From assembly GCF_008330225.1 (NCBI RefSeq), contig NZ_CP042466.1, positions 2,412,001 to 2,476,000 on the forward strand: 64,000 nucleotides of DNA, in the 5' to 3' direction. The number at the start of each line of letters is the position of its first letter. The stretch's first letter is position 1. The stretch comes from Geobacter sp. FeAm09 (lineage in GTDB: Bacteria; Desulfobacterota; Desulfuromonadia; Geobacterales; Pseudopelobacteraceae). Position numbers and translations under genes: made by a program. This document shows positions 62,018 to 64,000 of the stretch, piece by piece. The notes beneath the pieces were generated by a model that saw only the letters and a list, made by a program, of their open reading frames with translations, did not search any database and was not told where the DNA came from.

Positions 62018-64000
62018 CAAAACATCCATGTGACCTTGCCATACATGCTGCGGCCGACGACCGCAGGCTTGGTGTTCAAAATCTGCTGCTGGAACTCCAC
62101 CTGTCGGTCGTGGAGCAGATTCTGGCCGACAAGCGACAACTCGACGCCTTTCACCGGCTTCCACGCCAAACGGACGTCCAGGGTCACATAGCTGCCAACC
62201 GCCAGATTCGGAAGCTGATCGGCATAACGCAGCCAGAGGTCAAGCTCCACGTCGCGGGGCAGGTCCAGGGAGGAACGGACCGAGAGCTGGTGGCGGGGGC
62301 TCTCCCCCTTGGGGTCCCAGGGGATGGCATCGGGGGCCGCGTGCTCTTCCACAAACTGAAGGAACGTGTAGGCGGTACGCAGGCGCCACCAGGGGAGCGG
62401 TTGGGCGTCCGCCGCCAATTCGAAACCGCAGGTTTGGGCACTCCCGGAGTTGTTGAGATAACCGGGGATAGCCACGTGGGGCGGGTCCGGGGAGGTCTCG
62501 AAAAACGGCTGCCCCTGGCTGAGGACATCGAGCCGGTGATAAACGTTGTAAAATGCTGCCGCATCAAAGGAGTACCCCTCTGCGAACTCGGCCCGGTATC
62601 CCAGCTCATAGGCCATGAGTTCGTCCGCCGCGAGGCGGTTGGAACCGTTGAACTTGAAAAATACCGGAGGCGCCTGCTGCGAGGCCGGCGTGGAGGCGTA
62701 CAGGGTAAACCCGGCCTCCCCGCGGGACGGGGTTCTGACCGCCCGGGAAACGGCCACCCAGACGGAGTTCCGCCTGGTGGGGGTCCACAGCAGGCGGGCA
62801 GTGGGCTGGACCTCAAAACCGGTGTAGTCGTTATGCTCGAACTTGGAACCGAGGACGAGGTGGAGCCTGTCGGCTACCAGCGTGATGTCGTCCTGCACAA
62901 AGGCGCTGTAGAGGCGGTTGTCCTGGCTGTCGGGGGTGATGGACACATAGGAGGAGTTGGCTATGGTATCATGGGTGAAGCGATAGCCGAGCCCCCAGGT
63001 GATTTCATGATCGCTCCCCAGGGGAAAACGGTTCTGATAATCCAGGTCCAGGGTGTCGCGCTTTTCGCCGATGACGTTGAGATCCTGCTCCGACCTGTCG
63101 TAGTAGAGCTGCAGGGACATGTCGGAACGCTCCGAAAAGGAGCGCTTCCACCGTGCGAGGATACTGCCGCCGGAGACCGGGGTCACGGTATTGCGCGTGC
63201 CGGAGTCCGGCAGCATGTTGATGTAGGTTTCACCCAACCTGCCGTCATAGACGTCCCCCTGCACCGTCAGGGTGTCCTGGCCGGAAGGGCTCGAGTCGAG
63301 CCGGAAGCCCCCCCGGACCATGTGCCAGCTATCGGCGCCGTCGGTGCCGTTACTGTCCTTGAAATGGTCCCGTTCCAGGTATTTGGCGTACAGCCGCAGA
63401 TCGCTGTGGCTGCCGAGCGCAACCCCGTAGCGGACGCTGCCGAAAGCGCGCTCCCCGGTCCCTCCACCTGCGGCTATCAGCCCTCCCGGGGTCTCATCCG
63501 CTGGTTTGGTGATGATGTTGATGACCCCGTTCACCGCGTTGGCGCCCCACAGGGCTGCTCCGGGCCCCCGTATGACCTCGATGCGGTCGATATCCTCCAG
63601 CACCGTATCCTGGCGATCCCAGAACACCCCGGAAAACAAGGGGGTATAGACGACCCGGCCATCGAACAGGACCAGCATCTCACCGGCAAACCGGCTGTTG
63701 AATCCCCGGGACGAGATGGCCCATTTGTTCGAATCGATCCGGGCGACGTCCAACCCCGGGACCATGCGGAGCGCATCCGCGATGCTGGTCACCCCCGAAC
63801 GCCTGATGTCCTCCTGGGTGATGACGAAAACGGCCGCAGCCGAGTCGGCCACCCGCTGTTCCTTCCTGGCGGCCGAGGAGACCTTGAGTTCCATCAGCGC
63901 TTCCAGGCTCATGTCGGTCAGTTCGCCCGGAGCGTTCTGGCCTTGGCCGCCCGGTCCGCCCCCCCAGCACGTTGCAACGGCAATGAGGAGGACCACAGGG
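62017..64000 (-). CDS. TonB-dependent outer-membrane receptor, N-terminus at window edge
   Basis: The frame is open past the right edge; the visible part (about 660 residues) starts inside the signal peptide (VVLLIAVATC). The plug domain is clear: VFVITQEDIRRSGVTSIADAL, LFDGRVVYTPLFSG and the RIEVIRGPGAALWGANAVNG-type segment. The C-terminal beta barrel ends GKVTWMF, with the terminal aromatic required for membrane insertion. The substrate is not evident. It is coupled to yfiR and two kinases, so uptake and sensing of one compound may be linked. Confidence 0.92.
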   Translation of the reverse strand, partial: PVVLLIAVATCWGGGPGGQGQNAPGELTDMSLEALMELKVSSAARKEQRVADSAAAVFVITQEDIRRSGVTSIADALRMVPGLDVARIDSNKWAISSRGFNSRFAGEMLVLFDGRVVYTPLFSGVFWDRQDTVLEDIDRIEVIRGPGAALWGANAVNGVINIITKPADETPGGLIAAGGGTGERAFGSVRYGVALGSHSDLRLYAKYLERDHFKDSNGTDGADSWHMVRGGFRLDSSPSGQDTLTVQGDVYDGRLGETYINMLPDSGTRNTVTPVSGGSILARWKRSFSERSDMSLQLYYDRSEQDLNVIGEKRDTLDLDYQNRFPLGSDHEITWGLGYRFTHDTIANSSYVSITPDSQDNRLYSAFVQDDITLVADRLHLVLGSKFEHNDYTGFEVQPTARLLWTPTRRNSVWVAVSRAVRTPSRGEAGFTLYASTPASQQAPPVFFKFNGSNRLAADELMAYELGYRAEFAEGYSFDAAAFYNVYHRLDVLSQGQPFFETSPDPPHVAIPGYLNNSGSAQTCGFELAADAQPLPWWRLRTAYTFLQFVEEHAAPDAIPWDPKGESPRHQLSVRSSLDLPRDVELDLWLRYADQLPNLAVGSYVTLDVRLAWKPVKGVELSLVGQNLLHDRQVEFQQQILNTKPAVVGRSMYGKVTWMF

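Noticed and set aside
1-64000. CRISPR array, prophage or integrative element
   Set aside because: No regular direct repeats with spacers, integrase, phage structural genes or attachment-site pairs were seen; the only mobile items are the IS and the short palindromic element.

Overview
This 64 kb chromosomal segment looks like a member of the Geobacterales (Desulfuromonadota). The reasons are multiheme c-type cytochromes with CxxCH motifs, PEP-CTERM/exopolysaccharide genes, many PAS/HAMP histidine kinases, candidate sigma-54 promoters, a citramalate synthase, and the block pheA-tyrA-aroA-cmk-ispH-rpsA-ihfB. The species cannot be named from sequence alone. There is no rRNA, CRISPR array or prophage. 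One complete insertion sequence and one short palindromic repeat element are present.

Region by region: (1) 1-8.5 kb, surface polysaccharide and PEP-CTERM: a chain-length determinant (cut by the window edge), an outer-membrane export protein, a polyprenyl sugar transferase and a PrsT-type TPR lipoprotein on the minus strand, then a PilZ protein and one PEP-CTERM protein with a good sigma-54 promoter. (2) 9-30.4 kb, dense minus-strand housekeeping: tRNA-Pro, a MerR regulator, ihfA, pheT, pheS, rplT, rpmI, infC (apparently started at AUA), thrS, tRNA-Val, an RlmD-type methyltransferase, rdgB, rph, a 51-residue zinc-ribbon protein, a ComEA-like HhH protein, cimA, tRNA-Leu, ihfB, rpsA, ispH, cmk, aroA, tyrA, pheA and an HD-domain protein. 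(3) 30.4-35.3 kb, a plus-strand redox/nitrosative-stress-like cluster (small protein, DUF1858/ScdA-like protein, Cys-rich protein, hemerythrin, PAS protein), then a dCache-HAMP-PAS sensor and CheW. (4) 35.4-45 kb, accessory genes: a TPR protein, a decayed Pal/OmpA remnant, a candidate selenoprotein with an in-frame UGA and SECIS-like hairpin, an S10 peptidase, tandem 78-residue membrane proteins behind a sigma-54-like promoter, a methyltransferase, a metallo-beta-lactamase-fold protein, a VKOR-thioredoxin fusion and an MFS exporter. (5) 45-53 kb, a histidine kinase with a solute-binding sensor domain and its sigma-54 response regulator, a Ycf46-like AAA ATPase, a glycosyltransferase and dctA with a sigma-54 promoter and upstream repeats. 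(6) 53.1-54.7 kb, an IS1182-like element inserted in the dctA terminator, which it duplicated. (7) 54.7-64 kb, a YkgJ-type Cys-cluster protein, two paralogous six-heme cytochromes around a small secreted protein, and a TonB receptor-YfiR-kinase-hybrid kinase operon that runs off the right edge.

The genes most worth following up are the candidate selenoprotein, the sigma-54-controlled small-protein and dctA loci, and the IS insertion. Start codons were revised from the longest reading frame wherever a Shine-Dalgarno sequence or operon overlap supported a later start; several starts are GTG, TTG or, for infC, ATA.
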